From: Elmis aenea
Taxonomy: Eukaryota > Arthropoda > Insecta > Coleoptera > Elmidae
DNA length: 64,000 bases
NCBI GenBank assembly: GCA_947652605.1
Contig: OX393579.1
Coordinates: 47,622,970-47,686,969, forward strand
Reading direction: 5' to 3'
Of the stretch, positions 44,923 to 55,850 are shown in pieces. Position numbers and translations under genes: made by a program. Each line of letters opens with the position of its first letter. The first letter of the stretch is position 1. The notes under the pieces are model-generated. The model did not search any database. It was not told where the DNA came from and worked only from the letters and a program-made list of their open reading frames with translations.

Positions 44923-45020
44923 ACTGAGAACGAAACGAAAACGAAAACGTTAAACGAAAACGAAACCGAAAACGAAATAAATATTTTCGAAAACCGGTTT
45001 TGACCGGTTCTGTCGCTATT
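44923..45020. mobile_element. hAT-like end with GAAAACGAAAACG repeats
   Basis: CAGGGACTGAGAACG at about 44920 opens a stretch of ACGAAAACG motifs followed by ACCGGTTTTGACCGGTT. This resembles the CAGGGNNNGAAACCG ends of the 5589 element. The other end and the target duplication were not found. Confidence 0.5.
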
Positions 45021-45689
45021 TCAATTTTATTTGTTAAACACAAACGCGAATTTACCTTCTGTGTTGGGGAGACTCCACGAGGCAGTAAAAAATCTCACTT
45101 GAAATAAGTGAGCTTCACTTTTCTCCATATATTTACGTGAATATATACTAACAACTTTATTGTTTATACTTGCAATTTTGTGTAACACAATTAACGGTAC
45201 AGATATTCTCTATTTCTAATTTGTTTTTTAGATCATCAATATAGAATATACACTTGATTGGATATATATTATCAATGTGTATGTTCTATTTGCGTTTAGA
45301 CATAATAATAGTATAATTTATTCTTACTTCGAAAAGGACTAATGTAAAAGAAGATTTATTGGAAGATGTGTTGCTAGTAAGATTTAACGAAATGTGAAAA
45401 TGTATATTGAATGGTATGTACAAACTATAAAGTTAAAGTATATTTCAAGTTAATATAAGTTTTTTTTTAATATCTTTTTTATTTATAACATTTAGTAAAT
45501 TATCCACTTGAATTCATTCTTTTGTCTTTTTAAATAATTACAGCAGGATCTTATTTAATTCAAATGCATAGATTTTTAGTACTAAAACAAATTTAAAACA
45601 GCACTTGCTATATTTTCATATTTTTAGATAAAGATCGTGTGTCTAATTTAACCTAATCACGTTGTGTTTTTGCACCTTACGGGTGTTAA
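45021..45689. other. No gene recognised
   Basis: AT-rich sequence without coding similarity. Confidence 0.45.
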
Positions 45690-45815
45690 ACCATATTGAA
45701 AATATTTTCAATAAAAAAATCCGATGCCATTATGGTCATAACCAAAATATCAGATCCATACCCTTGTTCATTCTTAATATATTTTTAAGCACCGGTCTCA
45801 ATCAATCACCCTGTA
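45690..45815. repeat. Solo right arm, GATTGATTGAGACC type
   Basis: GAAAATATTTTCAATA, ATTATGGTCATAACCAAAAT and CTCAATCAATCACCCTGTA (ending 45815) also occur, in the same order, at about 58410-58532. Only the right end of the element is present in both places. Confidence 0.8.
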
Positions 45816-46559
45816 TACGATTTTTAATACAATATTTGTAAATACTAGAAAATTTAAAATTATTTCATGTTGAAATCGTTAAAGCTAAAACAATAGACCT
45901 ACTACGGTAGTGTGTTGAAATAATATCCTGTCAGTTTTATGGAACAAATGTTATGAAACAAGCCCAATTCAAATGTTTTTTGGTCCAAAAACAAACGGTA
46001 AACGTGTACTGCAGTCGTTTTAAAAGCTCGATTGATTTATGCCCTCTAGCAACGAATGCCTTTATAAAAGTGACTTCAGCAATTTTGTCTGTCTTTCTGT
46101 CTGTTTCTGACAAAATTATGGTGATTAGGTTACTTAATATTTCATAATACACCCTCGTTTGAAAATGTGCTGTTGCTTACGTCGGTACTGACGCGGTTGG
46201 CCATGACCCAGCTCTTGGACGATTCGCATCTAACTTTATATTACATAGTATGTGGTACATTTGGAAAAGTGGTCCCAAACTTTTGATAGTAATGGCACTA
46301 TATTTAGTAAATCGTTGTTATACTAGGAACAGATTTTTTCGCAAAATGTTTAATTTTTTATCAAATGCTACTGTCCAGTGATAAAAATAATGTAAGGATG
46401 TGATTGTCTGTAAAGAACAAGAGGATGTCGGAAAAACTCCCAAGTAGAAAGATAATTAAATAGCAAAGTTGTGTGTTTTTACGGGCTAAGAAATATCTAA
46501 ATTAAATTTGTGTATGTTATGACTAGTTCTTGAAACACTGAAGAATTTGAAAAGCTTAA
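45816..46559. other. No gene recognised
   Basis: AT-rich. Paired frames at 45937-46152 (minus) and 45953-46147 (plus) cover the same bases and match no family. Confidence 0.45.
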
Positions 46560-46850
46560 ATTTTAATTTTAATTTGTTCCACAATTTGACCAAGCCTGAA
46601 AATCGCCCTGTATAATTATTTAAAATGTAGCCAGTACCTATAACTTGTTCATAAATTTATTGTTCATCCAAATTATAAATACATTTCTACTCATTTTTCA
46701 AAGTTTTTAAAAGTGTAAATTTCACCAAAACGATTGACTTTAGACCCATATAACATATAACCTAATAATTTTTTTAAATTAAATTTAAAGGATAATCCAC
46801 AAATATAGAAATATACAAGGCGTTTTTTTTAAATTACAAAGTTTAGTCCG
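46560..46850. repeat. Degenerate relative of the 36500-36840 arm
   Basis: TTTGACCAAGCCTGAAAATC then GCCCTGTATAATTATTTAAA, and later ATTTTTACA-like and ATATACAAGGCGTTTTTTTT, follow the order of the right arm of the 35072-36983 foldback with many changes. Confidence 0.65.
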
Positions 46851-47488
46851 TTTCCAGGTGAACCGGATATCGTAATGCAACCTCGATATTTTCATCGAAT
46901 CCTGAACTTACATACTCGGTCAAATACCTAATTTCATTGCAATATTCGTCTTCTAGACATTTGTCTTTCCATACTTTTGCGCAGCACTGTAGGTATAGTA
47001 TTTGCTGATCTATTTAGATTTTAAACAGAGTTGTACTTATTGGCTTTGACTCATCAACTTTTTTTATTAAAACCTTCTTGGGTTGCATTTGATCATTCTA
47101 AATACAACATACCAATAAATTAATTTTACAATATTAGCGAAAACAAAAATTTTTTCATGTAATTTAATTATTTACCTATGAAAAACGAAGTGTATCTAAA
47201 ATGCAACCAAATTTCGCCAAGAATTTTTATTGCTAATATCTATGTAGTATTGGCGTTAATCATTATGTTAATAATGTCTATTAATAAGATTTAAAAAAAC
47301 AATAATATTCAGTACATCGAAAATCTTAAATCAACAACCTTTTATTTAAACACTTTTTCGAAAACAACAACCGAATTTTTCGATTATTTTCCTGTAGATA
47401 AAAATACTCTATTTTTATCCTTACAATAATGATCATATTTCCCAATACTTTTATCTAATTCATTTTTTTGCTGTGATACAAAACACAT
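46851..47488. other. No gene recognised
   Basis: AT-rich sequence without coding similarity. Confidence 0.4.
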
Positions 47489-47776
47489 TTAACCCTTTCA
47501 GCCCGAAGACCGTATATTTCCGCAATAAAATTTTGGGACCAACTGCCGAAGGCCGTGTTTTTTCGAACTTATTATATTTAGACGACGAACACCGTACGCG
47601 TCCGTTTGATAGGTTAAAATACGTTTATTAGGCTCTATAGATTCGTGTAAAATCGTTTAAACTCGCGTGCATATCAGTGCATTAGTCAGTCTCAGTTTTA
47701 ACGTGTTTATTGTGCTTATAGTTGATTTTATTTTAAAATACAAAGGTAATTATTATATTTTATTTAACAGTTTAGT

Positions 47777-47937
47777 AAAATTCCAACGGAAGAAGGAAGT
47801 AAACAAAAAGTTAGGAGATGCGTTGTTTGTAGTAAGCATGATAAAAGAAAAGAAACGTCGTATTATTGCAAGGATTGCAATGCTCCTCTTTGCATAATTC
47901 CTGTTTCGAAATTTATCATTGTAAACGTAATTACTAA
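47777..47937 (+). pseudogene. piggyBac transposase C-terminal cysteine-rich domain
   Basis: The plus strand reads KIPTEEGSKQKVRRCVVCSK, then HDKRKETSYYCKDCNAPLCI, the standard C-terminal zinc-binding domain of piggyBac transposases (C-x2-C ... Y-x-C-x2-C ... P-L-C), which binds the transposon end. A one-base frameshift at about 47902 then restores FEIYHCKRNY and a stop at about 47937, the expected last residues. It is shifted relative to the 76-codon open frame that overlaps it (47667-47897), which is a shadow. The domain directly precedes the tandem repeats, and the end of the coding region is itself included in the repeat unit. Confidence 0.85.
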
Positions 47938-48262
47938 CAAACATATTTAATTATAATTTTTTGAAAATAAACAGAAAAAATTGAATATGCATTTTGATTT
48001 CTAACAGTGTTGATCATTACGTATAATATTCGAGTAGTGAGACCGCGGAACGTAGTTTGCCGAAGACAATTTGATAATTTCCTGTTTCGAAATTTATCAT
48101 TGTAAACGTAATTACTAACAAACATTTTTGATTACAATTTTTTGAAAATAAACAGATAAAATTGAATATGCGTTTTTATTTCTAACAGTGTTGATAATTA
48201 CGTATAATATTCGAGTAGTGAGACCGAGGAACGTATTTTGCCGAAGACAATTTGGTACAATG
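47901..48262. repeat. Two tandem copies of a 181-bp unit
   Basis: CTGTTTCGAAATTTATCATT occurs at 47901 and 48082, and the sequence between repeats almost base for base (GTGTTGATCATTACGTATAA and CCGAAGACAATTTG marks). The unit includes the end of the transposase gene and part of the 3' untranslated region. The parallel 63-codon minus-strand frames at 47753, 47934 and 48115 are a by-product of the 181-bp period. Confidence 0.9.
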
Positions 48263-48350
48263 ACGAAGGCCGTACGATTCCGCAAACGTCTAAAATAGCC
48301 CGGCATACGGGCATTTCTAATAAAAAAGTAGTCAGGGCTGAAAGGGTTAA

Positions 48351-48699
48351 AAATAGGATTTTAAGATTAATCGTCACTTTATATTTTTATTACACCTGCT
48401 TTTTAATTATAATCGTCAAGATTTATATAAAACTACTTTTATTGTAAAAGTTATTTTGGTTTTCATTGCGATGTTAATTTTTTTTTTATTATTATTTTTA
48501 TCAATCTATTTAGATCTTTTTAATTATTTTTTTTTAAATTGCATCTATACTGTGCTATAGTATTGTCTTTTAAAGTTTTAGTAGCATCATTTACTACAAA
48601 ATAAAGTTGATGATGGTCCAAAACAAACGAAACGTCTGATACAAAATCTGTTGACATTATAGTATAGTATTAGAAACAGAGAGTTTTTGGACATCTCTG
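48351..48699. other. AT-rich spacer with a weak hammerhead-like motif
   Basis: TTGATGATGGTCC at 48607 and GAAACGTC from 48629 have the order of a hammerhead core but the stem between them does not pair well. Nothing else was recognised. Confidence 0.35.
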
Positions 48700-48883
48700 A
48701 GAATTGAGGCACTACACAAAATAATAGCAAAAATAACCCGTTTTTAGTAACTTCTAGGCTAAGAGAGCTACGATAGTTTTTGTTTAAAAATGCAAATTTA
48801 GCAGCTAATTACGCAACTTTGTTTTTTAGCTTTTAAGATAAGCGATATCTCCATGTGGAACCTCGAATTTCGGACACCCTGTA
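48700..48883. repeat. Solo right arm of a TACAGGGTG-type foldback
   Basis: TTAAGATAAGCGATATCTCC, then CCTCGAATTTCGGACACCCTGTA ending at 48883, match the 11984 and 51514 arms. No left half is nearby. Confidence 0.75.
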
Positions 48884-49711
48884 TACCAACGCAAGGGCAC
48901 TATGTTAAATTACATGAAACATTTTTGGAGATAGGCAAAATTACACTATTTTAAACGTTTTCAAGGCACTTGTCATAACGTAAAAGCGAAATCTGGAAAT
49001 ACTCGCTCCTACACGCATTAGTGACAACATCGATTTTTATTCGCCTAAATAATCTACTAGTACGCTCTATTTTTACAATTACAACGTCCACAGCAGGACA
49101 GACTAGTTAATTTTTTTCGATGAACCTGAAAGAAATTTAAATTAATGTTGGCAGAACTAAAACGCACGAATTCAAATTTAATTTGGGGACACAAAACTGT
49201 ATAAACACACACAAATATCATTACGCAGGAAGGCGATTTCGTGCGCCAAATATTTGACATTGTTTTCGCATTTTCAGTATTTGCAGTAATATGATATTGT
49301 TCGAGCTTAAGGTATTGTTTGTTTATCCCTAATTGGATTGTTAATTTAATTGCCTTGTTTTCTGTCTAATAAACAGGGATTTTATTTGCTTTATAGTCTG
49401 TTTTATTGTTGCCGTAAAACTAAGTAATTTTTATTTTGTCGGATATTTAATGACGTCTTCGCGAAAGACGAATAAGATTTCAGAAAATGTACGTTAATTT
49501 GTAAAATGATACTCGTAAATATTTTTATTAATGCAATTAAAGTCTTGTAATACGAATAAGAGTAATTGATCTTGTTCAACATGTCTTTGATTGCTCTCAG
49601 TAAGAACTCCCTCCCTAATCCCGTAACTTGTTTATTTTGAGAGATAAAGCTTTAACGTTTATTTCAAAATATTTAGAAACTCAATTTATTTTAGTTGTGT
49701 GTGGACTTTAT
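48884..49711. other. No gene recognised
   Basis: AT-rich with no coding similarity; a 67-codon minus-strand frame at 49057-49260 has no recognisable domain. Confidence 0.45.
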
Positions 49712-49892
49712 TACCGTATTTCTTCGACTCTAAGACGCCATCGATTGTAAGACGCACATTAATTTCAGTACCACCAACAGTAAAAAACTTTGATCATTGT
49801 AATATAGGACGCCATCGATTCTAAGATGCACCCCGATTTTAAGAAATTTATATGGGGTAAAGAATTCGTCTTAAAATTTAAGAAATAGAGTA
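49712..49892. mobile_element. 177-bp TA-flanked MITE with TAAGACGC motifs
   Basis: CCGTATTTCTTCGACTCTAA at 49714 is partly mirrored by TTAAAATTTAAGAAATAGAG ending at 49890, with TA outside both ends. GACGCCATCGATT and TAAGACGC-like motifs occur twice. TA flanks and motif-rich short bodies are typical of pogo/Tc1-type MITEs. Confidence 0.65.
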
Positions 49893-50004
49893 TGATCAAT
49901 TGTTTTTATATTACACGTACATCATCGATTTTCCGGCACATGGTCGAACCCGTTTCGGTCAATTTTAGCAAAAGACCCCAATCGTCGGTACCTCTTACGC
50001 AATA

Positions 50005-51514
50005 TACAGGGTGTCCCAGATTACATTTCCAGCATGGGGATCTCTCGCTTATTATAAGAGATACAGGTTTGTTTAAATTAGATGAATTATTCCTTGGTAT
50101 GAGAAGAGCCACAATCAATTTTTAAAAGTACAAAATTCCTCGTACTTCAGATGTTATAGCAAAAAATATGAAAATGTCCAATTTCTTTTTTCTCTCATAA
50201 CTTTTTTGTCTTAATCATTAGAACAATTTTATTTGTACTTTCTTAAGGCACTTTTTAATAGAGAATTTGACTGTTATTTTAGTTTATTTTTAACACCTAC
50301 CATTTTTGAGATATTACCCCTAACTTCATTTTTCCTTATAGGCCGCGAAGTTGGCTATGAAATAGTTGAATGTGCTTTTTTTTCCTCTTTCAAATGAGAT
50401 ATTACTTGCTACATCTATTTTTGAAATAAGTCACAACATGAAGAAAAATCGTATTTTACCCATCACTTATCAAGCTATCTTTGAAAATAAAAACAAAAAA
50501 CAGCTAATTAAATGTCAAGTGACAGTTACCATTTGTCTGCGGTACCATTTATTAGAATTGTTTAGTATTGTTGTGTAATTCGATAGTCTTTGTGGTAATT
50601 GTTATAATGATGGCTACATTTAAAAAAAATTAAAAATTTGACGTTGGGATGCTACATGCTTTACCATAAAAACTGTGTAAGAAGCTGAGCGAATATACTT
50701 CCGAGAAAAGGCAACGAAGGATGCGTAATTACAAAAATTTGGAAATAAATTTAAAAGAATATGGTTTTTTCGACAAACCAATTAAAAATCCAAAACAAAT
50801 CAATAATTAATTAGAATTATTTATTTTACACAGTTTCTATTTATTGCAAATAATGTAGCAAATTCAACATATAAAATTTTTAATTAGTTGTAAAAGTGCC
50901 CATAATTATATGATAACAAATTTGCTAAAAAGACTATCGAATAACACAACAATCCTAAACAATTCTAATAAATGATACCGCAGACAAATGGTAACTCTCA
51001 TTTGACATTTAATTAGTTGTATATTGTTTTTATTTTCATAGATAGCTTGATAAGTGATGGGTAAAATACAATTTTTCTTCATTTTGTGACTTATTTATAA
51101 AAATAAATGTAACAAGTAATATCTCATTTTAAAGAGAAAAGAAAAACACATTTAACTATCCCATAGCCAACTTCGCGGCCCATAAGAAAATATGAAGTTG
51201 GGAGTGATATCTCAAAAATAAAAAGTGATAAAGAAAATCTAAAATAACAGTTACATTCTCCATTAAAAAGTACCTTAAGAAAGTAGCAATAAAATTGTTC
51301 TAATGATTAAGACAAAAAAGTTATGAGAGAAAAAAGAAATTCGACATTTTCATATTTTTTGCTATAACATCTGAAGCACGAGAAATTTTATACTTTAAAG
51401 AATTGATTGTGGCTCCTCTCATACCAAGGAATAATTCATCTAATTTAAACAAACCTGTATCTCTTATAATAAGCGAGATCCCCATGCTGGAAATGTAATC
51501 TGGGACACCCTGTA
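50005..51514. mobile_element. 1.5-kb foldback, TACAGGGTGTCCCAGA ends
   Basis: TACAGGGTGTCCCAGATTAC at 50005 is mirrored by GTAATCTGGGACACCCTGTA ending at 51514; TA lies outside both ends. Arms are about 0.7 kb with few mismatches (CCTTGGTATGAGAAGAGCCA and its near complement) around a small AT-rich loop near 50760. Frames 49892-50125, 49906-50118 and 51321-51557 are arm read-through. Confidence 0.93.
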
Positions 51515-51867
51515 TACCGCATATATGGATGATAACATTAACACCGCTAAACAACACCCCGTATAAGACACAATAACTAGAAAATTATTTAAGTAATTGT
51601 TCTAACATTACCTGGACATGTTTGGCTAATATAGTCGAAGCCGTTTTTGTCAATTATAGTGAAAGACGCCCAAGCGTCGGTACCTCTTTTGCACTGTTTA
51701 CCGTATATATGGATGATGACATTATTACCGTAAGACAACACCCCGTATAAGATACAATAATAGAAAATATCAAGTCATGTTTGTGAGCATGTTTGGCTAA
51801 CATAGTCGAAACTGTTTTTGTCAATTTTAGCAAAAGACAACCAAGCTTCTGTACTTCTTTTGCAATA

Positions 51868-52535
51868 TACAGGGTGTAGACTCAGATCACGCAACATAGC
51901 AATTTTAATGGTAAAATTTTAAAAGTCGTATTCTTGCTCCCCTAATTATTTTAGAAAAAAAGTGCAAATACGTTTTTTGTAGAGAAAAAAATTCTGTATC
52001 CATAAATGTAATCAATATTACTTTTTCGTTTTCCAATAACTAAAAATTAAGTAATTACAAAACGCGTTTTGACAAAAATCTGTACTGCCTTGGAATTATG
52101 CTATGACAACTGCCCAGCCTAATGTCACTTATACTGTCACTTTGAGGTGAAGTTTATTCATAATAATCATTTTTATTGTATCTTGGAATGAAAACATAAC
52201 TAACTGTGTAAAATAAATGTTTGATAAAATATAAAGGTTTTAAGAATGAATTTCGCGTTAAAGTGACAGTATAAGTGACTTTAGGCAGGGCAGTTGTCAT
52301 AGCATAATTCCAAGGCAGTACAGATTTTTGTCAAAACGCGTTTTGTAATTACTTAATTTTTAGTTATTGGAAAACGAAAAAGTAATATTGATTACATTTA
52401 TGGATACAGAATTTTTTTCTCTACAAAAAACGTATTTGCACTTTTTTTCTAAAATAATTAGGGGAGCAAGAATACGACTTTTAAAATTTTACTATTGAAA
52501 TTGCTATGTTGCGTGATCCGAGTCTACACCCTGTA
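51868..52535. mobile_element. 668-bp foldback, TACAGGGTGTAGACTC ends
   Basis: TACAGGGTGTAGACTCAGAT at 51868 is mirrored by ATCCGAGTCTACACCCTGTA ending at 52535, with TA outside both ends. The arms are almost perfectly complementary (for example AACGCGTTTTGACAAAAATC and AGTGACAGTATAAGTGAC), leaving a loop of roughly 100 bases near 52200. Low arm divergence suggests that it is one of the youngest foldbacks in the window. Confidence 0.93.
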
Positions 52536-52585
52536 TACCGCATATATGGATGATAACATCAATACCGTAAAATAACACCGTAAAG

Positions 52586-53218
52586 GGGGTACATGACGCT
52601 GCACAGAGAGGCCAAAGGTACACTGATATAAAATGGTTTATATTCGCTGCTCCATGCAATAAATATTTGTATTATTGTAACTCTTTTAAAGTTTAATAAT
52701 TTTTGATATTTGATGTCTCACTCATACCGTAATAAAACAACAAAATTTAATGTTTTTCCAACAATTTTAGCGTTGTCGCCGCGTAAACGTCAAAATAAAT
52801 TACGCCCGTCAATTCTACCCAATATGAACATAAACTAAAAGAAAAACTAAAGAATAAAAAAAGTTTCTAAAGAAAATAAAATATCAAAAAATATTTTTTT
52901 GATTGCAAAATTCCAACCCACCAAAAAGTTCTGATAAAAAACCAACAGGGGTCGCACTTTTCAGCCCCCTGTGAAGGTGGGAGATGATTGAAAATATTAC
53001 TATGGGAAACCTTTAATAAGTATAAAACATCTACCAAATATCATTCTCCTATATTTATCCAATAAGTTTTTTTTTTCTCTATGTGGTCGTTAATATTGGT
53101 TCAATTTGCATGCTCTAATTATTTAAGTATTTCTACTACGGTCCAGTATTGTGTCTATTAAAAAACATTTAAAATTGTTAACCTTTTAACTCATGACTAT
53201 TTGGTTATAGTATATAAT
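52586..53218. other. No gene recognised
   Basis: AT-rich sequence without coding similarity. Confidence 0.4.
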
Positions 53219-53505
53219 ATAACAAGAGTTGCAAGAAGCATATTACGCACGAGTGGAAAAGTTGTGCACGGAGCCGCATAGCCGCAAGTGCGTAATTACT
53301 TTACAACTCGTGTTATGTAGCATACTTTTTCTACGATCACATAACAATTACGATTTTAACGGCCTTTTGGCTAATATACACATGTTATTATGTTGTCTTG
53401 TCAATTTTGAAGTAATCCTACTTTGACTTTGCTTACCGTGCGTAAGGACTACGCATGCAGGCTGTACGGTAAGAGTCATTTATATTAGTAATCGTAGAAA
53501 AACAT
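53219..53505. repeat. Hairpin repeat, AACAAGAGTTGCAA / TTACAACTCGTGTTA
   Basis: ATAACAAGAGTTGCAA and TATTACGCAC (about 53218-53250) pair with GTGCGTAATTACTTTACAAC and TCGTGTTAT (about 53288-53316). A wider pair, TTTTTCTACGAT at about 53327 and ATCGTAGAAAAA at 53491-53502, follows. The 65-codon frame across it is chance. Confidence 0.55.
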
Positions 53506-54289
53506 GAATATCTACCCTTCTTAATATACTAAATGTATTGCTTGATTATTTGTTCTGTTGCGAAATCAAAAATTCATTATCGCGTTTCATTTTGCGTTAC
53601 ACTACTTTTTGGCATTCGATCGATTACAAAAATAGCGAAATCCCTTCGGAAAATGCTCATGTGTTTCAATAAAAGTCAATAATATTTCTCGATGCACTTG
53701 TACGTCATATATGAGTGAAATATTTCCGCCGGCCGTTTACCCATCTGCAGGTCGACGGACGCAGGTGGGTATGCTATATTAAATAATAAAACATTCCGTG
53801 GCTGTTCGTATACTGCAATTTCCACAGGTCAAAGCTATATGAGCCCGAAAGTTTATTTCAGAAATATCATCTATAAATCTTTTCGATCTTAATAAAATTC
53901 AGATCGTGCGCGTTCCGTAACCATAATTGCTACTTATATTTTTCATGAAAATTTATCTCGATCGTAGTAAAATACGTAATTTAAATGCGGGAAGATTTCT
54001 GAGAGTTGGAAGTTGTTCACTGCTAACAAGTTTGCGAGTAAAGTGGTGAAGACTATATTAATATAGATTTTGTTCGGTGTATAAAGTAAATTGTTTCTTA
54101 ATCCCTAGGAATTAGATAAAGCTGTATGTTCAACATAAACATTCAACTCTAAAAAGCAATAGCTTGTAAAACAATGGATTAAATTTCATTTTAATTGTGT
54201 AGTTTACTACTTTTAATAATTGCGTACCCTATCAGTTTATCAATTATTTACTAAGCTTAATTGCAATAAATATAAGCAACCCATATATT
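53506..54289. other. No gene recognised
   Basis: AT-rich to neutral sequence with a few CG-containing words but no coding similarity. Confidence 0.4.
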
Positions 54290-54687
54290 TAGAATGACAA
54301 AAAAATAAGGAATTTAAATAAGTCATAGCCAACTATGGGTTCCATTTAAAAAAATACAACTTTATGTCACAAGTCGAATTTTGTTTTTTTTTTTTGAAAA
54401 ACTGACTACGCCACTGCATTTCTACCAAAAAAGTGCCTGTAGAACGTCAAAATTATTTTTGTTTATTTTCATAAACAAGCGAAATACAGTCATAAAACGA
54501 AAAGTCGAAAAATCGAGTTATCGGCGATAACTCGAAAACAAAAGACGATAATCAGTTTTAGTTTTCACCATTAACTTTTTCTCGAAAAAAGAGATCGAGG
54601 ATGCGCGGTCCGTTTTTTGATACCTCTTATAGTTACAGAGATTCCCGGAGATTCCCTATTAAAACATCGAAATTTGTCCACCCTGTA
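54290..54687. repeat. Solo right arm related to the 30095-34026 foldback
   Basis: From about 54290 to the terminus CCACCCTGTA at 54687, the sequence follows 33640-34026: AAAAATCGAGTTATCGGCGA, TTTTCTCGAAAAAAGAGATC and GATACCTCTTATAGTTA are shared. No left half is present. Confidence 0.85.
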
Positions 54688-55559
54688 CACGGTAAAAAAT
54701 ACAGAGCTAATTAAAAGAGTCAAAATATTCTTATTTAGAAGCAACTATTTCATAAATAATATTAAAAAAATGAATAATTATGGATGAAAAACAGAAAAAT
54801 TATACTTATTTGAAACCACACTCAAAATATTTTTCGACATTATCTCATTCTTTTTTGTTATTTAAACATCAAATTTCCTGTTTTAAATACGGGTTGTAGT
54901 TAGTTGTGACACGATTAAAAACGGATCTTTAAAAGTTTGTAAGTTATTACAATATTATTGTTTTTGTTAAATTTTATTAATAGTGCCATTAAAAAAAAAC
55001 AAATCAATACATAAATAATTTAGGTTGACTGAATTAGACACAAAAAAAAAATAAACTTGATAAATTTATGACATTTTGTACATTTTATAATAATTTATTA
55101 TATTTTACTTATTATTAATCTTAAATCTAAAACAAATGTAAGATCTGCCTTTGAAAATAATAATTTTCTCCTAAGCATATTTCTATAATATAGTTAACCT
55201 TAATCCATCAATTGTATTTAACTGTATTTTCAAGATTGGCTGTTTTAAGAACATTTCAACAAATAAACAATAATATGCTTGGGAAAACATTATTATCTAC
55301 AAGGTTCAGATCTCAAATTTTTATTGTCTGTGGAGAGGGGGCTACTCTTTGAAGGAATGTATAATTAAGATGCATTACAGACATTTTTAAAATTATATTT
55401 GTTGCACAAAGCACGTTTGAAATATTTTAACATTCAAAATCTTTGAAAAGGCAGTACAAATTTTATTTTATTCTTTAGGCTTTCGCGGCAGTTATCCATG
55501 ATACAATCTTCGTTCCCGGGTTTGGAACCGTTACCAAAACCGGAAAGAAGACTGTAGTA
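54688..55559. other. No gene recognised
   Basis: Very AT-rich with homopolymer runs; no coding similarity. Confidence 0.45.
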
Positions 55560-55850
55560 CAAATTCGTTTAAAATTTTGATTGACAACAAATTATTTAAC
55601 AGTTTACACTAGCTACATTTTTAAAATATTATATAAGGCGTTTTCGCACTTGGTTAAACTTGTGATACTTTAAACACCGATAACTCATTTTACTTAAATA
55701 CAACACTTAATTATTTTAGAGTCTAATAGAAAATGTAATTGTCCTTCAAATTGATTAAGCCTGTTTTATACCTAGAATTAATAGTTTTAGAGATAACGCG
55801 TTTTTATTTCCAAATATTTAAGCAACGTTATATTTTCAAGTAGGCTATGA
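55560..55850. repeat. Degenerate relative of the 35420-35700 arm
   Basis: ATTTTGATTGACAACAAATT, CTAGCTACATTTTTAAAATA and AAACTTGTGATACTTTAAAC follow the order of 35440-35700, but the TACAGGG and CCCTGTA ends of the mini-unit are changed (ATAAGGCG and CACTTAAT). Confidence 0.65.

Larger units (their letters stand above)
47489..48350. mobile_element. piggyBac element with CCCTTTCAGCCC ends
   Basis: TTAA at 47489-47492 and 48347-48350 bounds an 854-bp element with inverted ends CCCTTTCAGCCC and GGGCTGAAAGGG. GACCGTATATTTCCGC on the left and GGCCGTACGATTCCGC near 48268 are further related motifs. The interior keeps the C-terminal Cys-rich domain of a piggyBac transposase (47777-47937) and a 181-bp tandem duplication. 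The rest of the gene is deleted, so it is non-autonomous. Confidence 0.9.
49941..52585. repeat. Tandem ~171-bp units invaded by two foldbacks
   Basis: CATGTTTGGCTAATATAGTC at 51617 recurs at 51788 (period 171), and a diverged copy of the same unit starts near 49938. Each unit contains GTCGGTACCTCTTTTGCA-like sequence, then CCGCATATATGGATGATAAC and CACCCCGTATAAGA. In the first unit a 1.5-kb foldback sits between the two parts. In the third a different 668-bp foldback sits at the same base. The middle unit has no foldback. The last unit is cut short near 52585. Confidence 0.85.

Noticed and set aside
47753..48306. Three similar 63-codon minus-strand frames in series
   Set aside because: They follow the 181-bp tandem period and lie opposite the piggyBac domain; they are not a gene family.
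49941..52585. Possible CRISPR-like array
   Set aside because: The units are about 171 bp, contiguous and without regular spacers, in a eukaryotic transposon-rich setting.
54688..55559. Long AT-rich tract as a possible scaffold attachment or origin region
   Set aside because: AT-richness alone is ordinary in this window and no specific motif supports it.
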